A stretch of DNA of 64,000 nt from JADLDB01 sp040752975 (GCA_040752975.1 JBFMHF010000015.1:6438-70437), one strand, 5' to 3'. Positions 17,682 to 27,051 are shown, counted from the first letter of the stretch. Made by a program: numbers and translations. Notes: a model not told the origin generated them from the sequence alone.

Positions 17682-18818
17682 ATGCCCGTGACGCTCTCTC
17701 CGACGCTTCGCCGTGCGCTGTCAGACGCTCGCCTGACGAAGGAAGAGGTGAGCGAGCTCAAGGACGCGGTGGCGCGGGGCGAGGTGAAGGGGGAGGAGCT
17801 GCGGCTCCTCACGCAGCGGTACGGGGACCTGTTCCAGACGGGCGCGGGGCAGGAGCTCAAGGCGATTTCGCCTCCCCAGGCCCACGTCACGTTGTCGGCG
17901 CCCGTGCGCTCCATCGGCGACAGCCGCGCGGCCGCCGAGGTGCTGTGCGGCACGCGCACGCTGGCCCAGGGGGCGTCGGCGCCGAAGGAAGCCGTCGTCG
18001 TCTTTCAGCGAGCGCTCAACGCGCTGGCCAACCGCATGGAGAAGCCGGCGTGGGGGCTGCTGGGCGCGGGCGCGGACGGCGGCTTTGGCAGCGAGACGAC
18101 GGCGGCGGTGAAGGCCTTCCAGGCGGACAACGGGCTGCCCGTGACGGGCGCCATCGACCAGATGACGGCGCTGAAGCTGGAAGCGCTCTTGATGAAGCAT
18201 GCCCCGCCGGACGTGGGCGGAGTGCTCGGCGCGGCGCTGCCGGTGCCCGACGGAGAGCGCATCGCGCAGGCTGCCAGACAGCTCATCGCCGAGCGGGCCG
18301 AGAGCTACGGGGTGCAGGGCACCTGGCGGAGCCCCAACCCGGCGGTGCCCGGCAACCGCGTGCCCAACGAGACGAACATCGGCGCGACGGGCCGGTGGAA
18401 GTGCAACCTCTTCGGGATGGACGCGCTGTACGCGGGCGGGGCCAGGACGCCCCACTACGGTGGGGGGAACTACCCCATCGCCAACGAGATCCCCAACTTC
18501 TCGCGCGGGCCGAACGCGCCCCTCATCAAGCTGGGCGAAGTGTGGACGGGCCGCGGCACGCCCGAGGAGGCGAGGGCGAAGATTGAAGCGCTGATGGCCA
18601 TCGCGCGGCCGGGCGACGTCATCATCGTCAACCACCCGGGCACCGAGACGGCGGACGGCGGCCACACCCGCATCGTGGTGGCCAACAACATGGCTACCGA
18701 CGGCACCGTCGACTGCGCACAGGCGGGCAGCGACAAGGCGCACATCCGCGCCGAGTCGCTCAGCAGCTTCACCGGCGAAGAGGCCTTCTACCTCCTGCGC
18801 CCAGCGCTCTCCCGCTGA
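17682..18818 (+). CDS. Peptidoglycan-binding protein with C-terminal putative cysteine-hydrolase domain
   Basis: A 378-aa protein without a signal peptide. Residues 5-47 are a charged helical module (LTKEEVSELKDAV) that resembles the N-termini of the calpain at 39751 and the hypothetical at 43082. About 100-172 contains a PG_binding_1 repeat (GGFGSETTAAVKAFQ). The C-terminal domain (about 190-378) has Cys241 in RWKCNLFGMDAL and His328 in GGHTRIVVAN, with GDVIIVNHP between them, as in CHAP/NlpC-type amidases; catalysis is inferred. The start ATG at 17682 fits the module; earlier codons do not. Confidence 0.78.
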   Translation: MPVTLSPTLRRALSDARLTKEEVSELKDAVARGEVKGEELRLLTQRYGDLFQTGAGQELKAISPPQAHVTLSAPVRSIGDSRAAAEVLCGTRTLAQGASAPKEAVVVFQRALNALANRMEKPAWGLLGAGADGGFGSETTAAVKAFQADNGLPVTGAIDQMTALKLEALLMKHAPPDVGGVLGAALPVPDGERIAQAARQLIAERAESYGVQGTWRSPNPAVPGNRVPNETNIGATGRWKCNLFGMDALYAGGARTPHYGGGNYPIANEIPNFSRGPNAPLIKLGEVWTGRGTPEEARAKIEALMAIARPGDVIIVNHPGTETADGGHTRIVVANNMATDGTVDCAQAGSDKAHIRAESLSSFTGEEAFYLLRPALSR

Positions 18819-18843
18819 CCCCAGGCGTCACGGCCCGAGTCTC

Positions 18844-21006
18844 TCAAGGACACGAGGGCGACGACGGCTCGAGGAGGAAGACACCGCCCAGCCGTGTGGT
18901 GACGAAGGCGCGAGCGGGCTCGGTCTCGAGGCCGCGGGCTCCTGGGAAGACCCAGTCGGGCCTCGACTGCCAGCCGCCGTCCTCGAAGACGAAGAGCTGC
19001 TCGTCCGAGAGGGCCAGGGGCGCGCCGCACAGGCTGCCGGCTGCTTCGACGAGGCCCGGCGTGGGGGGCGTCAGCGCGACGAGGCTCGGCAGGGCCACCA
19101 CCTCACCGCTGGCCAGCGCCGCGACGAAGCCGTCCGACTGCTGCCACACCGAACGCACCTCGCGCGCGCCCAGCGCCACCTCGGTGGTGGTGATGCGCGA
19201 GCCGCTCAGCACCTGCACCTCGAACAGGCGCTGGTTGGCCACCGCGTAACCGGTGAGGCCCCCGTCGCTCGAAGGGGACAACGCCGCCGAATCGATGTCG
19301 AACCCTGCCAGCGGGCGCGCGCGCGCCAACAACACCCCGTCGTCGTCAGGCGTCCACCACCCGTCGTCCAGCGCCACCACCAGGCCCACGCCGGGCGCGG
19401 ACAGGGCCGCGGCGCTGCGCCGGCGCTTCAGGTCGCCTTCGGGAGCCAGGTACTCCGTCGAGCTGGGCCCCTCGACGGCCACCACACCGTTCTGCAGCAC
19501 CGTCGCCTCCGGCGCACCCTGCACGCTGCGGCCGAAGCCGAACCCGGAAGAGAGGGCCACGCGCGCGACCAGCATGCCCAGGCCGGGACGGTGGACGTAG
19601 GTGCCGTCGGCGTCGTCGGCGGCCAGCACCAGGCCGCCTCTCGTCTCCACGCGTCGGGGCTGGTCCGAGGGCAGCATCATCGACGCCTCGGCGCTGCTGC
19701 GGCCCAGGGCGAAGGTCCAGGGCCACCACCAGGTGTGCACCCCGGGCGCCGAAGCGTCGACGCGCGGGGCGGGCGCCAGGGTGTCGCTGACGGCCAGGCC
19801 GGCTCCAGTGCGGCGGACGACGGCGCCCCCCGGCGTTCGACACAGGCGCTCGATGCGGCCATCCGGCAAGCGGGCGAAGTCGAGCAACTCGTCGCCGGTT
19901 TCACACGCGGACACCAGCGGCCAGAGGTTCCCCTCGCTGGTGCCTCCGTCCAGCCCGGACACGGGCGGGAAGCACGGGCGGACGGCGACGTCGGCGATGT
20001 AGGTGAGGGGAGTTCCTTCGGTGCGGACGGCTTCGACCAGGACGTGCAAGGCGTGTTCGACGTCCTCGGGGACCAGCACCGTGCGCAGCCGACGCATCGA
20101 GAGCGTGAAGAGTCTTCCTTGCAGGGCCGGCTGTTGCACCGCATCGTCGAGCGTCACCAGCCGGCCCCCGTTGCCGCCGAAATACAGGTCGGTTCCGCGA
20201 GAGGCGACCATCAGCACCTGCTGGTTGGCGCAATCGACTTGCGGGATGCCTGCGAGGTCGACCACCGGATCCGCCGCCGCGCCGAGGTCCCAGGACTCGC
20301 TTCTCGTTCCCATCCGCACCGTCGTGCCGTCGAGCCACAGGGGGAGCGCGACAGGCTGCAGAATTCCGAGTGGGCCAGGAACGTATTGGACTGTCGAGCG
20401 CAGCAGCTGGCCGTGCCCGGGGCAGGTGACGTTGCCCCCGTCTTGCGCAAAGCAGATGCCTCCGTCCACCGCCCAGTAGAGGGTGTCCGCCACCGCGATT
20501 TCCGCCTCGGGAGGAGGCACGGACGTGGGCTCCACTTCGTACTCGTACACCACTTCCTCGGAGTCGAAGGTGAGGGTGGCCGCGAGGACTCGTGCTCCCG
20601 CGTCGTCCTGGAGAAAGAGGCGTGTCTCCACGTGCGCCGTGTCGGAGGCAGCGGGCTGTCTGTTGATGAGCGGACTGACCACGACGCGCTCGACGGAGAA
20701 CTCGTTCGACAGGCGAATCGGCGAGAAGGAGACGGTCCCCAACGTGGTGGACGGACGGAGCTTGCAGCGGCCCAGCACGTTGCAGGCCCACCCGGTGGCG
20801 CACTGGCTGTCGCGCTCACACGGCGTCTCGGTGCCCTGGGACGCAGGCCGACACACGCGGTCGCCGGCGCAGTACCAGCCGTCGGCGCACTGGGAGTCGT
20901 CGACCAGGTCCGGGTTGCAGGCGTAGTAGCGCCCGACGCCCTTCGAGACGTCGACACAGCCGGCCAGGGCCGCCAGCGAGAGGACCGCCAGGACGTTCCG
21001 CGTCAC
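18844..21006 (-). CDS. Large outer-surface lipoprotein with Cys-rich N-terminal repeats
   Basis: A 720-aa protein. The GTG at 21006 gives a clean lipoprotein signal (AALAGC), with Cys18 as acylation site; the longer frame upstream has no signal peptide. Directly after it come two short Cys-rich modules of the form CxPDLxxDSQCADGWYC and CERDSQCATGWAC, a pattern common in myxobacterial exported proteins. The remaining 600 residues are rich in beta-strand and short Gly/Asp turns, suggesting a propeller- or sandwich-like repeat fold, but I recognise no family. Probably surface exposed; function unknown. Confidence 0.72.
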   Translation of the reverse strand: MTRNVLAVLSLAALAGCVDVSKGVGRYYACNPDLVDDSQCADGWYCAGDRVCRPASQGTETPCERDSQCATGWACNVLGRCKLRPSTTLGTVSFSPIRLSNEFSVERVVVSPLINRQPAASDTAHVETRLFLQDDAGARVLAATLTFDSEEVVYEYEVEPTSVPPPEAEIAVADTLYWAVDGGICFAQDGGNVTCPGHGQLLRSTVQYVPGPLGILQPVALPLWLDGTTVRMGTRSESWDLGAAADPVVDLAGIPQVDCANQQVLMVASRGTDLYFGGNGGRLVTLDDAVQQPALQGRLFTLSMRRLRTVLVPEDVEHALHVLVEAVRTEGTPLTYIADVAVRPCFPPVSGLDGGTSEGNLWPLVSACETGDELLDFARLPDGRIERLCRTPGGAVVRRTGAGLAVSDTLAPAPRVDASAPGVHTWWWPWTFALGRSSAEASMMLPSDQPRRVETRGGLVLAADDADGTYVHRPGLGMLVARVALSSGFGFGRSVQGAPEATVLQNGVVAVEGPSSTEYLAPEGDLKRRRSAAALSAPGVGLVVALDDGWWTPDDDGVLLARARPLAGFDIDSAALSPSSDGGLTGYAVANQRLFEVQVLSGSRITTTEVALGAREVRSVWQQSDGFVAALASGEVVALPSLVALTPPTPGLVEAAGSLCGAPLALSDEQLFVFEDGGWQSRPDWVFPGARGLETEPARAFVTTRLGGVFLLEPSSPSCP

Positions 21007-21238
21007 GCCGGCAGCATAGCCGAGCCGTCCCGAGCTTCGTTGGAGGCGCAGGCCCTTCCTCGACGCGCGTGAGGCGGGGCGCGACGGCGTCCTTTCCGGA
21101 AAGCAGGCCCGGGCCGGCGGCCGCTGGTAGAACGCGGCGCCGTGAGCTGCAGCCCCACGCCGGGCGCTTCGCCAGGGCGAGCGTCGAGTCAGGCCCCAGA
21201 AGTCCGCGCCACCTCCCGGCGCGGCGTGGCGTGAAGAC

Positions 21239-22324
21239 ATGCGCCGCGTCCTCACGTGGCCAGTCGTCGTCTTCGCAGTCTTCGCCGCGCATCACATCGG
21301 CGCGGCGTGCTGGGCCGCCGCACGGCAGGCCGTGTCGATGGGCGAGGTGCTCGCGCGCTGGGACGCGCTGCACTACGCGCGCATCGCCACCGACGGGTAT
21401 GACGGCTCGCTGTGGGCCTTCCTGCCGCTGTACCCGGCGCTGCTCCGCGTGGTGGGCCTGCCCGCGCAGGCGCTCACCGGAGCGCGGCTGGAGCTGGTCG
21501 GCGCGTGGCTCTCGTTGGGACTCTTCGCGGCCTTCGTCGGCGTGGCGTCCGCGGCGGCGCAGGCGGCGCGAACGGACGCTGAGCGCGCGCTCACTCCGCA
21601 GCGAGGCCTCGAGTGGATTCTCCTCGTCTACAGCCCGGCCTCGTACGTCTTCTTCACGGCCCACACCGAAGCGCTCTTCTTGCTGCTGTCCTTCGCGGCG
21701 CTGTGGAGTGCATCGCGCCAGCGGGCGTGGGCGGCTGGCCTGGCCGCGGGGCTGGCGGCGCTGACGAGGAACCAGGGCGTCCTGGTGGCGCTGGTGGCCG
21801 CCTTCTGGTGCTGGTCCGGTGAAGGGGCGTGGCCGGTGCGCGTTCGTCGCGCGGCCACCGTGGCGCTCGTGAGCGGGGCGTGCTTCACGGCCTACCTGGT
21901 CTTTCAATACGCGCAGACGTCGAACGCGCTGAGCTTCCTCGCGGCGCAGCAGCACTGGCCGCACGCCACCTCGCTGGAAGACGCGCTGCGTGCGCTGACG
22001 TTCCTCAACCCACGCCAGCCGGCCACCGCCATCAACGTCGTCGACTTCGTCCTCTTCTGGCTCCTGGCGGCGCTGACGGTTCGCCTCTTCTTCGTGCAGC
22101 GGAACCTGGCGGCGTACGCTGCGCTGTCATTGCTCCTCGTGCCGCTGCAATCCGAGACCACCAACGTGGCCCGGTTCGGCACGGTGCTGTTTCCGCTGTG
22201 GCTCGAGGCGGGGAGGCTGGGGGCGCGACTGCCCCGGTGGGCGCAGGCTCTGCTGGTGGTGGGCGCGGTCGTCCTCAACAACTGGTTCACCCAGCGCTAC
22301 CTGAAGGGCGCCTGGGCGTACTGA
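21239..22324 (+). CDS. PIG-V/GT-C-type membrane glycosyltransferase
   Basis: A 361-aa polytopic membrane protein with about eight hydrophobic segments. Near the N-terminus it carries ARWDALHYARIATDGY (about 39-54), which matches the WDxxHY...GY signature of PIG-V-like mannosyltransferases, including the catalytic Asp. Later features are YSPASYVFFTAHTEALF and LTRNQGVL, also typical. It should transfer a sugar, probably mannose from a polyprenol carrier, on the periplasmic face. The neighbouring manC gene makes GDP-mannose, which supports a mannose-polymer role. Confidence 0.8.
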   Translation: MRRVLTWPVVVFAVFAAHHIGAACWAAARQAVSMGEVLARWDALHYARIATDGYDGSLWAFLPLYPALLRVVGLPAQALTGARLELVGAWLSLGLFAAFVGVASAAAQAARTDAERALTPQRGLEWILLVYSPASYVFFTAHTEALFLLLSFAALWSASRQRAWAAGLAAGLAALTRNQGVLVALVAAFWCWSGEGAWPVRVRRAATVALVSGACFTAYLVFQYAQTSNALSFLAAQQHWPHATSLEDALRALTFLNPRQPATAINVVDFVLFWLLAALTVRLFFVQRNLAAYAALSLLLVPLQSETTNVARFGTVLFPLWLEAGRLGARLPRWAQALLVVGAVVLNNWFTQRYLKGAWAY

Positions 22325-22403
22325 GGGCGCGAAGCGGGCGGGGACTGGCCGCGCGACACGGACTTGAGGCGCGAAGCGGGCGGCTGTGCTCTACAGCGCG
22401 CGC

Positions 22404-23486
22404 ATGGCACCCCGAGCCTCGTCCTCCGTCTTCCCCGTCATCATGGCCGGCGGCAGCGGCACCCGCTTCTGGCCCCTCTCTCGCGCGGCGAAGCCCAAGC
22501 AGTTCCTCGCGCTGGCGACGAAGCGGCCGCTCATCACCGAGACGCTGGCGCGCGTGGCGGGCGTGGCGGGCGTCAAGGACACCTTCGTGGTGTGCGGCGC
22601 GGCGCATGCGAAGGCGGTGCAGCAGGCGCTGCCGAAGCTGCCGAAGGCCAACGTGCTGGTCGAGCCGGTGGCGCGGAACACGGCGCCGGCCATCGCGCTG
22701 GCGACGGCGCATGTGGCGCGGTACTCCCCCGAGGGCGTGGTGGTGGTGCTGCCATCGGATCAACACGTGGCCAACGTCGGCGCTTTCGAGGCGTCGCTCG
22801 CGCACGCGGTGGACGTGGCTCGGGGCGGGCACATCGTGACGCTGGGCATCCGCCCGACGCGGCCGGAGACGGGGTACGGCTACATCCGCCTGGGCGAAGC
22901 GCTGTCCTCCACCGCGCGGAAGGTGGCGGCCTTCGTCGAGAAGCCGGACCGCCCCACCGCGGAGAGCTACCTGGTGTCGGGCGAGTACCTGTGGAATGCG
23001 GGCCTCTTCGTCTTCCGCGCGGACGTGATGCTCAAGGCCTTCGCGCAGCACCTCCCCGAACTCTCGGCGCGGCTCGACGTCATCCGCGCGGCGCTGGGGA
23101 CGAAGAAGGAGAAGGCGGTGGTGACCCGGGAGTTTCCGAAGCTGCCGTCCATCTCCATCGACTACGGCGTGGCTGAGAAGGCCGAGAACATCGCGGTGGT
23201 GCCGTCGGACTGCGGGTGGAGCGACGTGGGCAGCTTCAACGCGCTCCCCGAGGTGCGGCCCACCGACGCCGCCGGCAACGTGACGGAAGGGAAGCTGCCA
23301 CTGGTCATCGACTCCGAGGGCTGCGTGGTGTGGGGCGGCGAGCGGCCGGTGGCGGTGGTGGGCATGAAGGACGTCGTGGTGGTGGACGCCGGCGACGCGG
23401 TGCTGGTGCTGCCCAAGGAGAAGTCCCAGGACGTGCGCAAGGTGGTGGAGGCGCTCAAGGCGAGAAAGCTCGCCCGCTACCTGTGA
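22404..23486 (+). CDS. manC: Mannose-1-phosphate guanylyltransferase
   Basis: A 360-aa cytoplasmic nucleotidyltransferase producing GDP-mannose from mannose-1-phosphate and GTP. The N-terminal signature PVIMAGGSGTRFWPLSR (11-27) is complete and is followed by KPKQFL. FVEKP near 175 is the second conserved substrate segment. The left-handed beta-helix C-terminus is present, but the fused isomerase domain of type II enzymes is absent. The ATG at 22404 gives the family N-terminus. It is just downstream of the PIG-V-like transferase, so the two may feed one glycan pathway. Confidence 0.93.
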   Translation: MAPRASSSVFPVIMAGGSGTRFWPLSRAAKPKQFLALATKRPLITETLARVAGVAGVKDTFVVCGAAHAKAVQQALPKLPKANVLVEPVARNTAPAIALATAHVARYSPEGVVVVLPSDQHVANVGAFEASLAHAVDVARGGHIVTLGIRPTRPETGYGYIRLGEALSSTARKVAAFVEKPDRPTAESYLVSGEYLWNAGLFVFRADVMLKAFAQHLPELSARLDVIRAALGTKKEKAVVTREFPKLPSISIDYGVAEKAENIAVVPSDCGWSDVGSFNALPEVRPTDAAGNVTEGKLPLVIDSEGCVVWGGERPVAVVGMKDVVVVDAGDAVLVLPKEKSQDVRKVVEALKARKLARYL

Positions 23487-23510
23487 GGGCCGCGTCGGAA
23501 GGGGCCGCGC

Positions 23511-23900
23511 TCACACCAGCTCGAGCTGCGGCAAGTGCCGGAAGTGCGGGTCGCGGGTGAGCAGGGAGAGGCCGTGCTCCACCACCAGCGCGGCGATCCA
23601 CAAGTCGTTGGTGGGGATGGGCGTGCCCTGGCTGCGGAGCTGCCGGTACAACTCGGCGTAGGCGCGGGTCGTCGACTCGCCGGGAACGAGCAGTTCGACG
23701 CCAGGCTTGTCGAGGAAGCGAGTCAACGTGCGCTCGTTCTCTCGCCCCCGCCTCCCCAGGGCGAAGCCAGCCCGCAGTTCCGCCAGCACGAAGAGTGGCA
23801 CGAAGACCTCGCGGGCCCGGGCGACCGTGTCGACCACTTCGGGGACTGCGTCGCAGAGATCCCGATAGCGGTTGGTGTCGATCGCCAGCCTCACTTCCAC
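23511..23900 (-). CDS. vapC: PIN-domain ribonuclease toxin (VapC family)
   Basis: A 129-aa PIN domain. The acidic metal site is complete: Asp8 in LAIDTNRY, Glu41 in LAELRAG, Asp99 in TNDLWIAA and Asp117 in TRDPHF. VapC toxins cleave specific RNAs, often tRNA, when their antitoxin is degraded. The gene overlaps the end of the upstream antitoxin by 10 bp, the classic order of antitoxin first and toxin second. Complete active-site residues suggest a functional toxin. Confidence 0.9.
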   Translation of the reverse strand: MEVRLAIDTNRYRDLCDAVPEVVDTVARAREVFVPLFVLAELRAGFALGRRGRENERTLTRFLDKPGVELLVPGESTTRAYAELYRQLRSQGTPIPTNDLWIAALVVEHGLSLLTRDPHFRHLPQLELV

Positions 23901-24133
23901 AGCTCCGTATCGATGATCCGCTGCTCGTCGAGGGCGCGTTCTACGGCAGGGTCCTTCACCCAGGTCCCGGCGATGTCACTCAGGTCACGCCACACTCGCG
24001 ATTCGCTCATCACCCCGAGCGCCTCGGTCAGCGCCTCCACCGTGACCTCGTTCAGGCTCTTCCCCTCACGTCGGGCGCGCTCACGCAAGGCCCGGTCGAC
24101 GCTCCTGGGAATGCCGCGCACCGTATATTGCAT
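23891..24133 (-). CDS. Ribbon-helix-helix antitoxin of the VapC-like toxin
   Basis: An 80-aa protein. Residues 1-40 fit a ribbon-helix-helix DNA-binding fold: the strand MQYTVRGIP, then SVDRALRERARREGKSLNEV. This is the FitA/VapB pattern. The acidic C-terminus (DLSDIAGTW...DEQRIIDTELW) is suited to wrapping and blocking the toxin. It probably represses its own operon. The ATG sits inside the 8-bp palindrome TGCATGCA (24129-24136). Confidence 0.85.
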   Translation of the reverse strand: MQYTVRGIPRSVDRALRERARREGKSLNEVTVEALTEALGVMSESRVWRDLSDIAGTWVKDPAVERALDEQRIIDTELWK

Positions 24134-24154
24134 GCAGAAAGCGTAGGCACTGCC
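24129..24154 (-). promoter_or_regulatory. Candidate autoregulatory operators of the toxin-antitoxin operon
   Basis: TGCATGCA (24129-24136) overlaps the antitoxin start codon, and GGCACTGCC (24146-24154) is an odd palindrome 9 bp further upstream. Both are placed where a ribbon-helix-helix antitoxin would bind. Confidence 0.4.
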
Positions 24155-24178
24155 TGCACATGGGTCAAGGCATCCTGC

Positions 24179-25219
24179 TCAGCTCTTTCGCTGCGAAAGC
24201 GCGGTCCAGTCGACCAGGTCGACCGTCTCGTCGGCGAGGCGCACGTCCAGCACTTCCCGGGGCTCCACCACGTCGCCGCCTACCTGAAAGGGCATCGGCC
24301 GCGAGAGGTGCAGCCGCACGCCGGTGACGAACCAGTCGTGCATGCCGGGGAGCTCGTCGCCGCGCCACAGCTTGAACATGTTGTTCACCCCGACGAGGAC
24401 GTGCTGGTCGTACACGCGGAAGTTGAGGCGACCCGGCACCGCGTGCGCCTTCGGGAAGGCCTTGAAGGCTGCGCCCCAGTACGGCTCGGTGCCGCACGCG
24501 GCCACCGACATCGGCCCGTCGTACAGCGTGGACTGCGTCACCTGGTGAGGCTTCCCATGGGAGTCCAGCACCTGCGCCGGCTCCCCCACGTTCTCGAGGC
24601 GCAGGCGGGTGCGCCCCGCGCGGTGGCGGGCCAACTCTTCAGGCACGGTGATGCGGAACAGCGAGTACAGGTACCCCCACACGCCCTTGCTGACGTGCGC
24701 GGCGAAGCGGCTGCCCAGCAGCTGTTGCTCGCGCTTCTCGAGGTTGCGCTTGTAGTCGTGCAGCAGCGTCGCGTCCCAGCCGACGCCGGTGAAGTGACAC
24801 AGCCGGCCCTCCACCTCGATGAGGTGGTAGCGGCGCACCGGGGGCCTGTGCGCCAGGTACGGCAACAGCGGCACCGTCTTCTCGTAGCGGCGCGCCCCGA
24901 CAGCGATGGGCCAGCCGTTGCCGGTGCCGAGGCGCAGGAGCCCGACGGTGGGGAATTCCTTCGCGCCCGCCTCCCGCAGGAGGTTGAGCAACGTGACGAT
25001 GGTGCCATCGCCTCCGCCGCACAGGAGCAGCCGGGGCGGGTGGCGCACCAACTGCGCGGCATGCGCTCTCGCCTCGTCGAAGCTGGAAGACGTGAAGACG
25101 CGCGCCTCGGGAAGCTCGCGCCGGAGCCGTTGCACGCGCTCGGGCGTCACCCGTTTGGCGCGCCCATTGAACCACGCGGCGACGTGGGCACCCCGGCCGA
25201 TGCTCTCGACGGCGGACAT
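24179..25219 (-). CDS. Diacylglycerol/sphingosine-kinase family lipid kinase
   Basis: A 346-aa protein with the DAGK catalytic domain at about 12-150: GGGDGT at 68-73, the nucleotide-binding loop, and LGTGNGWP at 97-104. The C-terminal half is the beta-sandwich of the YegS/DgkB family, containing GVGWDATLL and a late Asp in DWTAL. The enzyme phosphorylates a lipid hydroxyl, but substrate choice cannot be read from the sequence. It stands alone, divergent from the FMN reductase gene across an 79-bp gap. Confidence 0.88.
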   Translation of the reverse strand: MSAVESIGRGAHVAAWFNGRAKRVTPERVQRLRRELPEARVFTSSSFDEARAHAAQLVRHPPRLLLCGGGDGTIVTLLNLLREAGAKEFPTVGLLRLGTGNGWPIAVGARRYEKTVPLLPYLAHRPPVRRYHLIEVEGRLCHFTGVGWDATLLHDYKRNLEKREQQLLGSRFAAHVSKGVWGYLYSLFRITVPEELARHRAGRTRLRLENVGEPAQVLDSHGKPHQVTQSTLYDGPMSVAACGTEPYWGAAFKAFPKAHAVPGRLNFRVYDQHVLVGVNNMFKLWRGDELPGMHDWFVTGVRLHLSRPMPFQVGGDVVEPREVLDVRLADETVDLVDWTALSQRKS

Positions 25220-25298
25220 CGAAGCCCTGGATTGTGGCCTTAAACGGCCTCCGAATGCACGGGCGCAGCGCGCGGGCCGTTGCTAGTCCACTGGGCTC

Positions 25299-25850
25299 AT
25301 GAAGGTCCTCGCATTCTCAGGAAGCCTGCGCACCGGCTCGTGGAACACGAAGCTCTTGTCCGTCGCGGTGGAGGCGCTGCGCGCTCGCGGCGTCACCGTC
25401 GACGTGTGGGACTTCCGCGCGGCGCAGGTGCCGATCTACGACCCGGACACCTCCGACGCGACGCCGTGGCCCGCGGTGCTGGACTTGAAGGCGCGGATCC
25501 GGGCCGTGCAGGGCCTCGTCATCGCGTCACCCGAGTACAACTACAGCGTGCCCGGCGCCCTGAAGAACCTCATCGACTACCTTTCGCGGCCGCCGAAGGA
25601 CAATCCGTTCCGCGGGAAGCTGGTGGCGCAGTTGGGCGCGACGCCGGGGCCGGGTGGCACGCTGCAGGGCCAGGCGATGCTGAGGCACGTCATCTCCGGC
25701 CTGGGCGCGCTCAGCTTCCCGGGCGCCTTCACCATCTCCCGGGCCAACGAGGCCTTCGACGACGGGGGCGCACTCAAAGACGCCGCGCAGCGCGCCAACC
25801 TCGACGCCTTCATCGACCGCTTCGTCGCCGAGCTGAAGCTGCGACCCTGA
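25299..25850 (+). CDS. NADPH-dependent FMN reductase family protein
   Basis: A 183-aa flavodoxin-fold protein. The phosphate-binding loop is SGSLRTGSWNTKL (8-20), and the flavin-ring contact SPEYNYSVPGALKNLIDYLS lies near 70-89. Relatives reduce FMN, chromate or quinones with NAD(P)H and act in oxidative or electrophile stress. It is monocistronic as far as can be seen. Length is typical. Confidence 0.93.
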   Translation: MKVLAFSGSLRTGSWNTKLLSVAVEALRARGVTVDVWDFRAAQVPIYDPDTSDATPWPAVLDLKARIRAVQGLVIASPEYNYSVPGALKNLIDYLSRPPKDNPFRGKLVAQLGATPGPGGTLQGQAMLRHVISGLGALSFPGAFTISRANEAFDDGGALKDAAQRANLDAFIDRFVAELKLRP

Positions 25851-25987
25851 GAAGGAGACGTCTGCTGCCTCCGGAGTTCACCCGGTACATTGCCCGAGGT
25901 CGAGAAGCGAGGAGGGAGCGGGCTGGTGGGCACGAGCGACGACGAGAGCCGGGCAAGGGACCTGCTCAGGCGAACACCAGGGTGTGG

Positions 25988-27031
25988 TCAGGGCTTCGGG
26001 TGCGCCAGCATCCAGTCGTAGATGGTGGACGCCCATGAGGAGTTGAAGGTGGGCAGGTGGCTCGCTCCGCCCAGGCGCCACAGCTCGGCCGCTCCACCCG
26101 CGGCGCAACCGCCGTGCGCGGTGCGCGTCGTCTCGTCGCCGAGGAGGTCCGCCACGAGGTCGAGGTCGGGCGTGACAGCCGAAGCGCTGGCGGCGCAGCC
26201 ATTCTTCGCCGCCCAGGTGGAGACGGTCTCGACCGCGCCCGGGTACTCGAAGGTGGCGTTGAAGCCGCCGCCGTAGAGGATGATGGCGTCCAGCGAGCCG
26301 TGCACCTGCAGCACCGAGACGGGCTGGCTGGGCGTGCACTTCGCCTCGTCCTTCCACACCGCGCCGGCGAGCGACACGATGGCGGCGATGCGGTCGGCGC
26401 GCTCACAGGCCATGCGGTGGCTCATGAAGCCGCCGTTGGAGTGCCCGGCGAAGTACACCCGCTTCGGGTCGATGCGGAAGCGTCGCTGCATGTCGTCCAT
26501 CACCGCCGTGAGGTAGGCCACGTCATCCACCGGCGCGCTGAAGGCGCAGCAGGCGTCCGTGGCGTTCCAGAAGCGCAGGAGCGACGCATTTCGCGTGCCG
26601 TTGGGGAGCGCCACGAAGAAGCCGCGCTGGCGGGCGAGGGCGGACAGGCCGAAGTAGAGGTCCTGTTGGAAGGCGTCGGCGCTGTAGCCGTGCAGCAGCA
26701 CCACCATCGGCAGCGGAGTGCCGCCGTCGTACTGCGGCGGAATGGTGACGTCGTACGGCCGCTCGGCGATGAGCGCGTCGCCTCCGTCGGGGAGGCCCGC
26801 GTCCGTCGGCCCCGCGTCCGACGTGGCGCCCGCGTCCGGCAGGCCTGCGTCAACCGTGGCGCCCGCGTCGTCTGGGCCGGCGTCCTGCGAAGTCCCGCCG
26901 CCGTCGTTGTCGCCGCCGCCGCTTCCGCCACCTGCGCCGCCGTCCTGGTGGCTCCCGCCGTCCGTGGTGGAGGGCGGGGTGGAGTCACAGGCGGCGATCA
27001 CCACGAGGAGGACGAGCGCGGTACGACGCAT
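25988..27031 (-). CDS. PHB-depolymerase-like esterase lipoprotein
   Basis: A 347-aa protein. The N-terminus has a lipobox (VIAAC, Cys15), followed by about 70 residues of low complexity, including repeated DAG units (50-85). The alpha/beta-hydrolase domain runs from about 90: oxyanion-loop LLHGY (112-116), nucleophile Ser198 in GHSNGG, a likely Asp in VHGSLDAII, and a late His in GGASHLPTF. It matches the LpqC/PhaZ-like esterase family, which includes polyhydroxyalkanoate depolymerases and feruloyl esterases. The substrate is unknown. It is anchored outside the inner membrane on a flexible stalk. Confidence 0.87.
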   Translation of the reverse strand: MRRTALVLLVVIAACDSTPPSTTDGGSHQDGGAGGGSGGGDNDGGGTSQDAGPDDAGATVDAGLPDAGATSDAGPTDAGLPDGGDALIAERPYDVTIPPQYDGGTPLPMVVLLHGYSADAFQQDLYFGLSALARQRGFFVALPNGTRNASLLRFWNATDACCAFSAPVDDVAYLTAVMDDMQRRFRIDPKRVYFAGHSNGGFMSHRMACERADRIAAIVSLAGAVWKDEAKCTPSQPVSVLQVHGSLDAIILYGGGFNATFEYPGAVETVSTWAAKNGCAASASAVTPDLDLVADLLGDETTRTAHGGCAAGGAAELWRLGGASHLPTFNSSWASTIYDWMLAHPKP

Positions 27032-27051
27032 GACGCCGCCCTGTACACGGG

